In this document: piece after piece, positions 1 to 8,275 of the stretch | Numbering within the stretch: the stretch's first letter is position 1 | Layout of the letters: every line of letters begins with the position of its first letter | Source: Modestobacter altitudinis | GTDB lineage: Bacteria; Actinomycetota; Actinomycetes; Mycobacteriales; Geodermatophilaceae | Length of the DNA: 52,743 nucleotides | Assembly: GCF_005930475.1 (NCBI RefSeq) | Contig: NZ_SJEW01000032.1 | Span: 1-52,743 of the forward strand | Reading direction: 5' to 3' | Notes under the pieces: model-generated | What the model saw: the letters and a program-made list of their open reading frames with translations, nothing else | What the model was told of the DNA's origin: nothing | The model's database searches: none | Position numbers and translations under genes: made by a program

Positions 1-121
1 CCGGGCGCCGCAGCAGCTTGAGCAGCTCCGCCGAGACGATCGCCCCGAGCGACCCCACGGTCCGGGTCCGGGCCGACGGGGCCCCGCGCTCCGGTGTCCG
101 GGTCTCGGTCGCCGTGCTCAT
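1..121 (-). CDS. ABC-2 type transporter permease, N-terminal fragment
   Basis: Only the first 40 codons lie in the window. The gene starts at ATG 121..119 and runs off the left edge. The start overlaps the stop of the upstream ATPase gene (ATGA), so the two are translationally coupled. The visible peptide is a polar, threonine- and arginine-rich leader followed by a segment ending in AELLKLLRRP, typical of the cytoplasmic start of ABC-2 permeases just before the first membrane helix. By position it is the membrane partner of the ATPase at 118-1074. Family assignment rests on context and this short motif only. Confidence 0.6.
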   Translation of the reverse strand, partial: MSTATETRTPERGAPSARTRTVGSLGAIVSAELLKLLRRP

Positions 122-1074
122 CGGACGTCACTCTCGAGCTCGGACCCGGTCATCTGCAGGAAGACCTCCTCGAGGGTCTGCACCTCCTGGCGCAGCCCGG
201 TCACGTCGACGTCGGCGAGGACCAGCGCGCGGTTGATCCGCGCGGCGTCCTCCGGTCCGGCCTGGACGACGAGGACGCCGTCCTCCACCGACACCCGCTC
301 GGCGCCCAGCAGCCCGGCCGTGACCGTGGCGGCCTGCTCCAGCGGCTCGGCCTCCACCACCAGCCGGCGCAGCCCGAGCAGGTCACCGACGCTGCTCTCC
401 ACGACCAGGCGCCCGGTGGAGATCACCGCCACCCGGTCGCAGACCTGCTCGACCTCGCCGAGGAGGTGGCTGGACAGCACGACGGTGCAGCCGTCGGCCG
501 ACAGCCGGCGCAGCAGGGCACGCATGTCGGTGATGCCGGCGGGGTCCAGCCCGTTGGTGGGCTCGTCGAGGATCACCAGCTCGGGGTCCTTGAGCAGCGC
601 CGCGGCCACCCCGAGGCGCTGCTTCATGCCCAGCGAGTAGGTGCTGTACCGGTCGCCGGCCCGGTCGGTGAGGGCGACCGTGCCCAGCACCAGGTCGACC
701 CGGCCGGGCGGGGCCCCGGCGTAGCGGGCCAGGACGCGGAGGTTGTCCCGGCCGGAGAGGTAGGGGTAGAAGCCGGGGCCCTCGATGAGCGCGCCGACCC
801 GGACCGCCGACGAGCCCGCCGGCCGGTCGAGCACCGTCGCGGTGCCGCTGGTCGGGCGGATCAGCCCCAGCAGGGCCCGCAGGGTCGTCGTCTTGCCGGC
901 GCCGTTCGGGCCGAGGAAGCCGTACACCTCCCCGCGACGGACCGTGAGGGACAGGTCGTCGACGACGGTGCGGGTCCCGTAGCGCTTGGTGAGCCCGTCC
1001 AGCACCACGACCTCGTCGGTGCGGACCGTTCCACCGGTGGGCCCATCCCCGACGGTCTGCTGCGCAGGGTGCAT
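118..1074 (-). CDS. ABC transporter ATP-binding protein (ABC-2 type exporter)
   Basis: This 318-residue protein is a complete nucleotide-binding domain followed by the C-terminal extension usual in exporters of the drug/antibiotic ABC-2 class. Walker A GPNGAGKTT is at about 55-63, the signature YSLGMKQR (a degenerate LSGGQ, common in this class) at 146-153, Walker B ELVILDEP at 165-172 and the H-loop His at 203. The ATG at 1074 is preceded by GAGGAGG about 13 bases upstream; the open frame extends further but only as low-quality sequence. The stop overlaps the start of the permease gene, so they form an operon. The substrate cannot be told from sequence. Confidence 0.9.
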   Translation of the reverse strand: MHPAQQTVGDGPTGGTVRTDEVVVLDGLTKRYGTRTVVDDLSLTVRRGEVYGFLGPNGAGKTTTLRALLGLIRPTSGTATVLDRPAGSSAVRVGALIEGPGFYPYLSGRDNLRVLARYAGAPPGRVDLVLGTVALTDRAGDRYSTYSLGMKQRLGVAAALLKDPELVILDEPTNGLDPAGITDMRALLRRLSADGCTVVLSSHLLGEVEQVCDRVAVISTGRLVVESSVGDLLGLRRLVVEAEPLEQAATVTAGLLGAERVSVEDGVLVVQAGPEDAARINRALVLADVDVTGLRQEVQTLEEVFLQMTGSELESDVR

Positions 1075-1553
1075 GGCCGGACTCTGCCTCCTCAGTGCGG
1101 GCTGTGTCGACGGGTGAGTGGGGCGTCGGCCGGCGATTCCCGCCAGCGGACGGTGTCGTCCGGCTGGCGGCTCGCCCACCCCCGCGACCTGGGCAGGGCC
1201 GGCGCCCTCCCCAGGTCGCAGAGGCCACCCGCTAACGGTCGGGGTGGCCACCTCCGACGGGGCTGTGTGAATCCCCGTCGGCCTGGGCCCGGTCGGTCGC
1301 GTCGTTGAAGGTTGTCCTCGCCAAGCGCCCGGCTGCCGAGGTCCGGAGATCAGCCATGGGACAGATGGCGTTGCTTGGCCACCGGCGTTGGCGAGCTGGC
1401 CGACGCCGCGGACATCGCCGCAGCCGCCTTCGTCGAGGGCGCATTGATCGCTCTCACCCTGCGCGGGCCCGCGCGCAGTCGATACGGGTGCAGCCGTTGG
1501 ACGGGGAAGAGGCGCCGGCCAATGTCGCGGGCGAAGAGCCTTGGCCAGCATGA
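1075..1553. other. Intergenic region with no convincing gene; probable core/island junction
   Basis: About 480 bases lie between the ABC operon start and the end of the Lgt-like gene. I see no frame with a plausible start, ribosome site and family. Base composition becomes less GC-extreme to the right of about 1.29 kb. A short perfect hairpin (9-bp arms CCGACGGGG/CCCCGTCGG) sits at 1254-1281. The left end of the accessory island probably lies here or beyond the window, but no copy of the tRNA-derived attachment core of 22028-22071 is present. Confidence 0.5.
1254..1281. repeat. Short perfect inverted repeat (hairpin)
   Basis: The 9-bp arms CCGACGGGG (1254-1262) and CCCCGTCGG (1273-1281) surround a 10-base loop. 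It lies upstream of the minus-strand ABC operon and more than 270 bases from the end of the Lgt-like gene. It could be a leftover terminator or an operator; nothing further supports either. Confidence 0.4.
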
Positions 1554-3140
1554 TCAACCCAAGATCAGGGCGAGCACGGATCCCACGAGCACCAGGCCGG
1601 TGACGATCATCGTCGCCACCCGACCGTGCGTGGTCTTGCGGGGGATGCCCCGCAGCGGGAACAGCAGTTGACGCCCGAAGGTGTACGCCGACAGGCCGGC
1701 GAGGAAGAACAGTCCGTCCACCGGAGGGTTGACGAGGACGACGGCGAGCAGCGTCGCCCCCGCCAGCATGCCCGCGAGTGTCGACTCGAACAGCTGCACC
1801 GGGATGCGCCTGACGCCGACGCCGCGGTCGGAGGACCAGATCCCCCACCGCGACGCTGTGGGCAGGCCGACGCAGCAGCCGCCGAAGAAGCAGCCAAGCC
1901 TTCCCACGGTGAGCCCGACGAGCAGGCCGGGTGCGGTGACGTCGAACAAGGGCCCCAACGGGATGCCGGTCGCCCAAGCGCCGCCCAGGAGGAGGGCGAT
2001 CATGGCGATGACGAAGCCCTGGATCGACATGCCGGCCCGCAGCGTCCCGCCCTTGTCCTCCCGGTGGGTGAGCAGGTAGTAGACCTTCGCACCCGCGAGG
2101 CCCACGGCCGAGGCCAGCAAGGACACCAGGAGCATCCGGCCGACCGGCAGGTCCCGCTGCGTGCCCAGCACCCACTGCAGCACCAGAGCCAGCAGGAAGC
2201 CGAGGCCCACGAGACCCGGCCAGGCGCCGATCCGCACGCCTGGTGCGCGCACCTTGGCCACCGGGAGGAACGCAGTCGTCCCCGTCGACTCGCCCCTGGG
2301 CAGCGGGACCGGTGGCTCGGCCTGCCGAGTGCCATCCGGTTCCAGCAGGACGACGGGCGCCGCCGTCACGGCCCACTCCCCCGGTGCGACCCCCGACACG
2401 CGGGTGGTCATCGCTATCAGCCCACTGCCGGGGAGCACCCGCGGGATGGTGCGGAGGGTCTCGAAGGTCTCCGATCCTCTCCCAGGATCAGCACCGGACA
2501 CGCGCCGGCCGGTGAACCGAACCGTCACCGGATAAGGACGGCCGCTCGGCGCGGCGTCGAACCAGTAGGTCAGCCCCAGCCCCTGAGGGCTCAGCTCGTC
2601 GAGCTGCGAGCAGTTCCAGGACATGACCTGGACAGGACCGGTGGGCATGTCAGCGGTCAGCACCGGTGCCCGTGTCGGCTCGGCCGATGGTGGCTGCGCC
2701 ACGGTCGCGGTCACCGCTCTCTCGGCGCCGTCCGCGCGTGGCGCGGTGGAACCGATGAGCGCCGGCGCTGAGGACGGCCCCAACCGTGCCGCTGGCTGCT
2801 GCGAGGGACGCACCGCCTCTGAGACGTCCGTCGGTCGACGTATGGGGGCAGGACCCACCTGGACATGCCGTCGGCCGGGCGCGGCGGAGCGCCCAGGTGG
2901 AGGAAAGGGGCGCGCCGGTGGGACGGGGGCCCGAAAGGCCTGCAGCGGCGGCTCGGGCTGGCCGTGCCGCTGGGAACGAGCGACTGGCGCGCTACCGGAG
3001 GGCCCGCCAGCCGCCGGCATCGCCCGGTTGACCTGCCTCCCCCGCCCAGCGCTGGTGCCCCCTTGCGGCTTGGCCTGATGTGCGGGGCGCTTGGGCTGTG
3101 CAGCTTTGCTGGTACGCGACTTGGCCGACACCGCCACCAC
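1554..3140 (-). CDS. Lgt-like prolipoprotein diacylglyceryl transferase-family membrane protein with long N-terminal extension
   Basis: The 528-residue product has three parts. Residues 1-165 are a proline- and alanine-rich, probably disordered leader. Residues 170-295 form a soluble beta-type segment. Residues 305-528 are a polytopic membrane domain with GRLGCFFGGCC at 413-423 and RIPVQLFES at 446-454. These resemble the GRxGNF and HPTQLYE regions of Lgt, which moves diacylglycerol onto the lipobox cysteine. The cysteine-rich core is typical of the divergent Lgt-like branch, so true transferase activity is uncertain. A GTG at 3140 follows GGAGAG at good spacing. It diverges from the Lnt-like gene across a BlaI-type operator (3179-3197). 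Confidence 0.75.
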   Translation of the reverse strand: MVAVSAKSRTSKAAQPKRPAHQAKPQGGTSAGRGRQVNRAMPAAGGPSGSAPVARSQRHGQPEPPLQAFRAPVPPARPFPPPGRSAAPGRRHVQVGPAPIRRPTDVSEAVRPSQQPAARLGPSSAPALIGSTAPRADGAERAVTATVAQPPSAEPTRAPVLTADMPTGPVQVMSWNCSQLDELSPQGLGLTYWFDAAPSGRPYPVTVRFTGRRVSGADPGRGSETFETLRTIPRVLPGSGLIAMTTRVSGVAPGEWAVTAAPVVLLEPDGTRQAEPPVPLPRGESTGTTAFLPVAKVRAPGVRIGAWPGLVGLGFLLALVLQWVLGTQRDLPVGRMLLVSLLASAVGLAGAKVYYLLTHREDKGGTLRAGMSIQGFVIAMIALLLGGAWATGIPLGPLFDVTAPGLLVGLTVGRLGCFFGGCCVGLPTASRWGIWSSDRGVGVRRIPVQLFESTLAGMLAGATLLAVVLVNPPVDGLFFLAGLSAYTFGRQLLFPLRGIPRKTTHGRVATMIVTGLVLVGSVLALILG

Positions 3141-3178
3141 CTCGACTCTCCACGAGCAACTGCGCCGCCTGCAACTAC

Positions 3179-3197
3179 TAACTAACTTACATAGTAG
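3179..3197. promoter_or_regulatory. BlaI-type operator between the lgt-like and lnt-like genes
   Basis: TAACTA-ACTTACA-TAGTAG fits the island consensus CTACTA-N7-TAGTAG with two mismatches in the left half. A second CTACTA lies directly to the left (3175-3180), giving a tandem half-site. It sits 38 bases upstream of the Lgt-like start and upstream of the divergent Lnt-like gene, so one site could control both. Confidence 0.65.
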
Positions 3198-3364
3198 ACA
3201 GCCTGCCTACTGTGAGGCGTGCGCCCGCTTCCCCCGACGTTCCCCGCCAGGCGACGCGCAGTTGCCGCGATCCGGGTCATCCCGGACCTGGCGTCAGTCA
3301 CTGCCGCGGTCCACCGTCTGCCTCCTCTGCCGGGCGACCCCGTCGGCGCCAACGAGCCGCGGCG

Positions 3365-4942
3365 ATGACGGACGTCCCCATGGCAACCGGATGCTGGGCC
3401 TCGGCTGACGAGTCCGGAGGAGCGACCGGGAGAGCCCCCGAGACCTCCCGGGGCAGCCGGTGGCGACCAGGCACGGTCCGCCTGTTGGGGGCGGCGGCAT
3501 CAGGCGCACTGCTCGCCGCCGGGATGCCACCGAGGTCGATCTGGTACCTCCTGCCGGTCGGCACGGCGCTCCTCACCTGGGCGCTGCTGCACACCCCATG
3601 GCGTGAACGGGCCGTCCAGGGGGCGGTTGCGGGTCTTGCCTTCTTCGCTCTCACGCTCAGCTGGCTCACCGGCTTCCATCCCGCCGGCTTCGCCGCGGTC
3701 CTGGTCATCGAAGTGGTGCTCTTCGCCGCGGCCATGCTCCTGGTCGATCCCCGCCCAGCCCGCTGGTGGACCGTTCCAGCGGCGCTCGTCGTCCTGGAGG
3801 CACTCCGGGCCCGGTTCCCCTTCGGCGGCTTTCCGATCCCCGGGATGGCCCTCGGGCAGCTCGACGGCCCCTTCACCGCAGCGGCACCACTCGGCGGCGC
3901 ACTGCTGGTGCTCGGACTGGCCGCAGCAGCGGGCGCGGCTGTGACCGGGGTCGCCGCCGGAGGCCGACGACCGCGGGCGCTGTTCGTCGTGGGAGCACTC
4001 GTGGCCGGGAGCACCGCCGGGCTACTGCTCGCACAGCCGGACAGCGCCGCCGTTGGGCGGCTACGGGTGGCCCTGGTCCAGGGTGGTGGTCCGCGCGGCA
4101 TCCCCGCCGTCGCGAGTGACGCCGACGCCGTCACCGAGCGGCAGTTCCAGCAAAGCGATGACCTCCCGGCCGGACTGGACCTCGTGCTGTGGCCGGAGAG
4201 CAGCATCGCCGTGTCCGGGCCGGTCGCCCGGACCCGGGAGGCGGAACGAGTCGCCGGACTCGCCGTCCGCACTGGGGCGACCGTCGTTGCCGGCCTCAGC
4301 GAGTCCTACGGAACCGGCTTCCGGAACGCTGCCGTGGCCTGGGACCCCGCGGGCCGAATCGTCGACCGGTACGAGAAGGTCCACCGGGTGCCCTTCGGGG
4401 AGTACATCCCGGGCCGGAGTCTCTTCGAGCGGCTGACCGACATGACCTCCCTCGTACCGCGCGACGCGATCCCGGGAGGTGGTCCAGGACTGCTTGCCAC
4501 GCCGGCCGGTCCCCTCGGCGTGGTGATCTCCTACGAGGTCTTCTTCGCCGACCGCACCCGGGCAGCGGTGACCGCCGGCGCGCAGGTCCTCCTCGTGCCG
4601 ACCAACGCCGCGTCCTACACGACCGAGGAGGTACCGGCGACCGAGGTGGCCGCTGCGCGGATGCGCGCGCTCGAGACCGACCGCGCCGTCCTGCAGGCTG
4701 CACCGACGGGCTACACGGCCATCGTCGAGCCTGACGGGCAGATCGTCGCCGAGGGTGGCCTCAGCAGCCCAGAGGTCCTGATCGCCACGATCCCGCTGCG
4801 CATCGGACTCACGCCGTACGCCAGCACCGGGGATGCACCGGTCCTGGCTTCCGCTGCAGTGCTCCTCCTGGCGGCCCCGCTGCTCCGCCTGCTGCGCAGC
4901 CGCGGTGCCGCCGACCGCCGTCGTCACAGGAGCGGCATCTGA
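3365..4942 (+). CDS. Apolipoprotein N-acyltransferase (Lnt)-like protein with Ser at the catalytic Cys position
   Basis: This 525-residue protein has an N-terminal multi-helix membrane part and a nitrilase-type (CN-hydrolase) domain, as in Lnt, which N-acylates the cysteine of lipoproteins. The Glu of LWPESS is residue 278 and the Lys of YEKVH is 338. The expected nucleophile position, in VISYEV, is Ser389. E. coli Lnt uses Glu267, Lys335 and Cys387, so spacing matches but Cys is Ser. The start is not certain: ATG 3365 lacks a clear ribosome site and a GTG at 3212 is in frame. The 167-base stretch between operator and start may be leader. It is divergent from the Lgt-like gene. Confidence 0.85.
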   Translation: MTDVPMATGCWASADESGGATGRAPETSRGSRWRPGTVRLLGAAASGALLAAGMPPRSIWYLLPVGTALLTWALLHTPWRERAVQGAVAGLAFFALTLSWLTGFHPAGFAAVLVIEVVLFAAAMLLVDPRPARWWTVPAALVVLEALRARFPFGGFPIPGMALGQLDGPFTAAAPLGGALLVLGLAAAAGAAVTGVAAGGRRPRALFVVGALVAGSTAGLLLAQPDSAAVGRLRVALVQGGGPRGIPAVASDADAVTERQFQQSDDLPAGLDLVLWPESSIAVSGPVARTREAERVAGLAVRTGATVVAGLSESYGTGFRNAAVAWDPAGRIVDRYEKVHRVPFGEYIPGRSLFERLTDMTSLVPRDAIPGGGPGLLATPAGPLGVVISYEVFFADRTRAAVTAGAQVLLVPTNAASYTTEEVPATEVAAARMRALETDRAVLQAAPTGYTAIVEPDGQIVAEGGLSSPEVLIATIPLRIGLTPYASTGDAPVLASAAVLLLAAPLLRLLRSRGAADRRRHRSGI

Positions 4943-4971
4943 CGCCGACGTCCGAGGGCGGCGGCGTGGCG

Positions 4972-5592
4972 CTACGCCACCCTCCGGGTCACCAACACAT
5001 GGAACGCACGCTGCCCTGTTCCGACCCGGCGGTGGTCGATGGCAGGCAGACCCGCGGTCACCAGCGCCGTCTGCACCTCACTGAGTGGACGGAGCTTGAA
5101 GCCGAAGGGCGTGAAGGGCATGTGGCTCATCGCCGCCGGGTCACCGAGTCCGACCACGAATCGACCGCCGGGCTTGAGCACGCGGACGCATTCGCGGAGG
5201 ACGCCGTCCAGGTCGGTCACGAAGTAGATGGTGTTCACGGTGATCGCGGCATCGAGCGACGCCGTCTGGATGGGCATCGCTTCGAGGCCGGCAGCATGCA
5301 GCAACAACCGACCGGCTGCCACGTCCCGCCGGAATCGTCGGCCCGCTGCACTGACCATGTCCGGGGACAGGTCGAGCCCGAGCACCCGCCCCTGCGGACC
5401 TACTCGCTCCAGCAACAGCGCGAGCCCGGCACCACCACCGAAGCCGAGATCGGCGACCGTCGAGCCAGCGCCGACCTCGAGCGCGTCCACGGCTGCGCGC
5501 ATCGGCTCGAGGTTGGTCTTGTTGAGCACCCTGGCGAGAGCCCGGCCAGCGATGCCGTGAGGCTTGCCGAGTTGGCCGGCGACAGCGCGCAT
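4972..5592 (-). CDS. Class I SAM-dependent methyltransferase
   Basis: The 206-residue protein has motif I VADLGFGGGAG (about 46-56), an acidic motif II LGLDLSPDM (71-79) and a post-motif AAITVNTIYFV typical of UbiE/MenG-like small-molecule methyltransferases. The C-terminus LKPGGRFVVGLGDPA is also characteristic. The substrate is unknown. I chose ATG 5592 because conservation begins there. In-frame GTGs at 5607 and 5613 are alternatives, and none has a strong ribosome site. It converges on the Lnt-like gene (30-base gap) and diverges from the VTT-domain gene across 425 bases. Confidence 0.8.
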   Translation of the reverse strand: MRAVAGQLGKPHGIAGRALARVLNKTNLEPMRAAVDALEVGAGSTVADLGFGGGAGLALLLERVGPQGRVLGLDLSPDMVSAAGRRFRRDVAAGRLLLHAAGLEAMPIQTASLDAAITVNTIYFVTDLDGVLRECVRVLKPGGRFVVGLGDPAAMSHMPFTPFGFKLRPLSEVQTALVTAGLPAIDHRRVGTGQRAFHVLVTRRVA

Positions 5593-6017
5593 CAGGTCGC
5601 GGCGCACGTCCACGCCGGGGAGTGTGTCGAATTCTCTGCTCCAGCGCGACTGGGCAGCGGCGGCGCGGGTTGGCCACCACCTCACTGCTGCGAGTTGAAC
5701 GGCCCTGGTCCGCGGCACGCGACGACTGTGATCGCGGATGATGAACAAGGGTGTTCCAGCTGTCAGGCTCCACCGCAGGACGCGAGGTGCGCCGAGCTGT
5801 GGGAACGACCGGTCACCGTCAGCAGGCTCGCGGGCTGCCCGACTTCCCACAGTTGCGTTCCGAGTGTGGAAAGTCGGCCTGGACCGACGCTGAATCGACC
5901 CCTCGGTCGGGCAGGCGGAGCAGGGCGTACACGTGTGCGCCATCGACCGAGGCGTCGGATGCGTCTCAACAGGTGCCCCGAGACCGACGTCAGCGTGGAC
6001 CCGGAGGGAACGACCTG
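5593..6017. other. Divergent intergenic region between methyltransferase and VTT-domain gene
   Basis: About 425 bases with no convincing gene. It should hold both divergent promoters. The only clear structure is the long imperfect palindrome at 5841-5875. No copy of the CTACTA-N7-TAGTAG operator is present, so these two genes may be outside the BlaI-type regulon. Confidence 0.5.
5841..5875. promoter_or_regulatory. Inverted repeat, possible operator
   Basis: The arms GACTTCCCACA (5841-5851) and TGTGGAAAGTC (5865-5875) are complementary at ten of eleven positions around a 13-base spacer. It is too widely spaced and T-poor to look like a terminator. It lies in the divergent region where an operator for the methyltransferase and VTT genes would be expected. 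The binding protein is unknown. Confidence 0.4.
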
Positions 6018-6863
6018 ATGACTCCGACCTGCAGGTCGTCAACTGGGGAGGCCCGGTGGCGGCACCTGTTCCGGCGCAGTTCGACGGAAGCGACGGATTG
6101 CTCGCTGAGCTCGGCTGATCGAGCTCGCCCCTCCCCAGAAGAGGAAGCCACGGACCGGAAGGCTCACCGCACGTGGCCTCGGCTGGCACTACTGAGCTTG
6201 TTGATCTGTGCCGGCGTCTGGACCGCCATGACCGTGGGGGTCCCGGACGTCGGGGCCATGAGGACGCGGCTCAACACTTCCGGCTCGGTCGGCTGGCTGG
6301 TCGTCTTGGGGATGCTGGCACTGGCGCTATCGGTCCCGACGCCCCGGTCCGCTCTGTCCGCCCTCGCCGGCGCTGCGGCCGGCTTCAGTGCAGGGCTGGG
6401 GCTCGTCCTGGTCGGCGGACTGCTGGGGGCACTGTTCGGGTTCGGGATCAGCCGATGGTTGGGACGCGCAGCCGTCGCGCGACTGATCAGTTCTCGCTGG
6501 CCTCGTGTGGACCGGTTCCTCACCCATCGCGCCTTCAGCACGGTTCTGGTGGCTCGGTTGTTGCCGGCGCCCCCGTTCGCAGTGGTCAGCTACGCCGCCG
6601 GGGCGAGCGGCGTCCGCCTTGCGCCCTATCTGCTGGGAACTGCGGTGGGCATGCTCCCGGGTTCCCTTTTGTACGTCAGCCTCGGAGCGTCCGCCAGCGG
6701 TTTCGATGCCTGGACACGTGACCTCGGAGGGTGGGCGTGGACGCTGATCGGGCTTGCTGTGGCTGTAACCGGGAGCGCCGTGTGGTGGGGACGCCGGCAT
6801 CTGTCACGCCGACCACCATCGCGCATGGCGGCCGCGGGCACGCCGGAGGGGAAGAGCCCATAG
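6018..6863 (+). CDS. VTT-domain (TVP38/TMEM64, DedA-like) membrane protein
   Basis: This 281-residue polytopic membrane protein has a polar N-terminus (1-50) and a first helix at about 55-75. The VTT/SNARE-associated domain runs from about 90 to 240 and is glycine- and alanine-rich, with a FGFGISRWLGR loop and VARLLPAPPFAVVSYAAG. These are the usual landmarks of the family, whose members are envelope proteins linked to lipid or ion transport. ATG 6018 has an excellent ribosome site, GGAGGGAA, seven bases upstream. A strong hairpin terminator follows at 6881-6919. Confidence 0.85.
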   Translation: MTPTCRSSTGEARWRHLFRRSSTEATDCSLSSADRARPSPEEEATDRKAHRTWPRLALLSLLICAGVWTAMTVGVPDVGAMRTRLNTSGSVGWLVVLGMLALALSVPTPRSALSALAGAAAGFSAGLGLVLVGGLLGALFGFGISRWLGRAAVARLISSRWPRVDRFLTHRAFSTVLVARLLPAPPFAVVSYAAGASGVRLAPYLLGTAVGMLPGSLLYVSLGASASGFDAWTRDLGGWAWTLIGLAVAVTGSAVWWGRRHLSRRPPSRMAAAGTPEGKSP

Positions 6864-6880
6864 GCAGCGCGCGCCAGCGG

Positions 6881-6919
6881 GCAGGGAGCCGTCCAGAACT
6901 CCTCTGGACGACTCCCTGC
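6881..6919. terminator. Bidirectional hairpin terminator between VTT gene and M23 peptidase 1
   Basis: The 17-bp arms at 6881-6897 and 6903-6919 (GCAGGGAGCC... with ...ACTCCCTGC) have one mismatch around a 5-base loop. It lies between the ends of two convergent genes, so it probably serves both. Confidence 0.7.
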
Positions 6920-6931
6920 GCGCCGGACCGG

Positions 6932-8275
6932 TCAGGTGCAACTGCCCCCGAGCGACACGCCGCGGGCAGCGAGCCACGGAACAGGGTTGACGCGGTTCTG
7001 GTACAGCCCGCCGGTGTGCACCTCGAAGTGAAGGTGCGGCCCGGTCGACTGACCGGTGTTCCCGACTTCGGCGATCTGCTGGCCCGCGGCCACCTGCTGA
7101 CCCGCCTGCACCAGGTACCGGCTGATGTGGCCGTACACGGTGATCGAGCCGTCAGCGTGCTGCAGGTAGACGGCCAGACCGAAGCCGGTCGCGGGCCCCG
7201 CCTGCAGCACCCGACCGCCTGCCGGAGCATAGATCGGCGTTCCGATCACGTTGGCGATGTCGACGCCGTAGTGCATGGTCCCCCATCGGGCTCCGTAGCA
7301 GGAGGTCACCCGGCCACTCGTCGGGGCGACTCCCGCGCCCGAGCCCTGGCGAGCGCTCGCCGCTGCCGCCGCGTTGGCGCCGGCCGCGGCGCTGGCCTGT
7401 GCGGCCTCGGCAGCGGCTTGAGCTTGCTGCTGCTCCTCCCATGCCACCCGTGCGTCACGGGCACCCTGCAGAGCCAGGAGTTGGACCTCGGCCTCGCGGA
7501 GCTGTTCCTCCAACTCCGTCTTCTGCGCCGTCACCACGTCGTACGCCTGTCGGGAAGCCGCCATCTTGGTGTTGGCAGCGGCCTCGGTCTCAGCTGCTGC
7601 ACCGGCAGCAGCGTCCCGTTGTGCGACCGTTTCCTGGGCGACTCGGTCCGCCTGCGCCTGCTGGTCCTGGACTACCTCCAGCTGGTCGAGTTGCTCACCG
7701 CGCGCATCGCCGAGCCGCTCGAGCGTGGCGGCGCGTTGCAGGAGGTCATCCGGGTCGTCGGCGCTCAGCAGTACCGCAGCACCGTACGTGTCGCCGTCCA
7801 TGTATGTCTTGCGGCCGAGGGTGGCGACATCGGTCTGTGTGGATGCCACCGCAGCGCTGGCCGCCTGCAGTTCCTCGGCGGCAGAGGCGGCCCGCTGTTG
7901 AGCGGCAGCCAGTTCGGCTTGGGCAACCAGAGCCGCGTCGGCGGCGCCCTCGGCTTCCACGGTGACGCGCTCCAGGTCGTCGGCGGCAGCGCTGACCAGT
8001 CGCTCGATCCGTTGGATCTCCGCGGCGGCGGCGTCCTGGGCGGACTGTGCGGCGCTGATCTCCTCGTCCGACGGATCGGGGGGCGCTGCGGCCGCCGTCG
8101 TCGTCGTGGCACTCAGGACGACGCTGGCCCCGACGCCGAGAAGTGTCATCAGCATGGAACGTGAGCCGCGGGTACGGCGGCGGCTGCTCGGGGCAGTTGC
8201 ACCGTGCGCTTCTTCGATCAGGGGTCGATCAGGCGTGCGCTCTGTCTGCGAGGTCGCCAAGGCGACGTGCTCCAT
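6932..8275 (-). CDS. Secreted M23 (LytM/peptidoglycan endopeptidase) family protein with coiled coil, copy 1
   Basis: The 447-residue protein has a signal segment at about 40-63 (MLMTLLGVGASVVLS then alanines) and a long alanine/glutamate/glutamine coiled coil at about 70-300. A C-terminal M23 domain follows, with the zinc motifs MHYGVD and HLHFEVH. The layout matches EnvC/NlpD-like or RipC-associated wall peptidases that cut or regulate cutting of peptidoglycan outside the cell. It is closely paralogous to the gene at 15070-16542 throughout. ATG 8275 has AGGAGG unusually close, so the true start may be slightly downstream. A BlaI-type operator lies about 200 bases upstream. Confidence 0.9.
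   Translation of the reverse strand: MEHVALATSQTERTPDRPLIEEAHGATAPSSRRRTRGSRSMLMTLLGVGASVVLSATTTTAAAAPPDPSDEEISAAQSAQDAAAAEIQRIERLVSAAADDLERVTVEAEGAADAALVAQAELAAAQQRAASAAEELQAASAAVASTQTDVATLGRKTYMDGDTYGAAVLLSADDPDDLLQRAATLERLGDARGEQLDQLEVVQDQQAQADRVAQETVAQRDAAAGAAAETEAAANTKMAASRQAYDVVTAQKTELEEQLREAEVQLLALQGARDARVAWEEQQQAQAAAEAAQASAAAGANAAAAASARQGSGAGVAPTSGRVTSCYGARWGTMHYGVDIANVIGTPIYAPAGGRVLQAGPATGFGLAVYLQHADGSITVYGHISRYLVQAGQQVAAGQQIAEVGNTGQSTGPHLHFEVHTGGLYQNRVNPVPWLAARGVSLGGSCT

Noticed and set aside
1225..1235. GGCCACCCGCT resembling the tRNA-Gly acceptor end GGTCACCCGCT of the right attachment site
   Set aside because: Only 11 bases agree and no T-arm or anticodon-arm sequence lies next to them, so it is not a usable left attachment site. 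A chance match is likely in GC-rich DNA.
1075..2376. In-frame extension of the ABC ATPase far upstream on the minus strand
   Set aside because: The extra sequence overlaps the well-supported Lgt-like gene and is arginine/proline-rich shadow sequence. The family start and ribosome site are at 1074.
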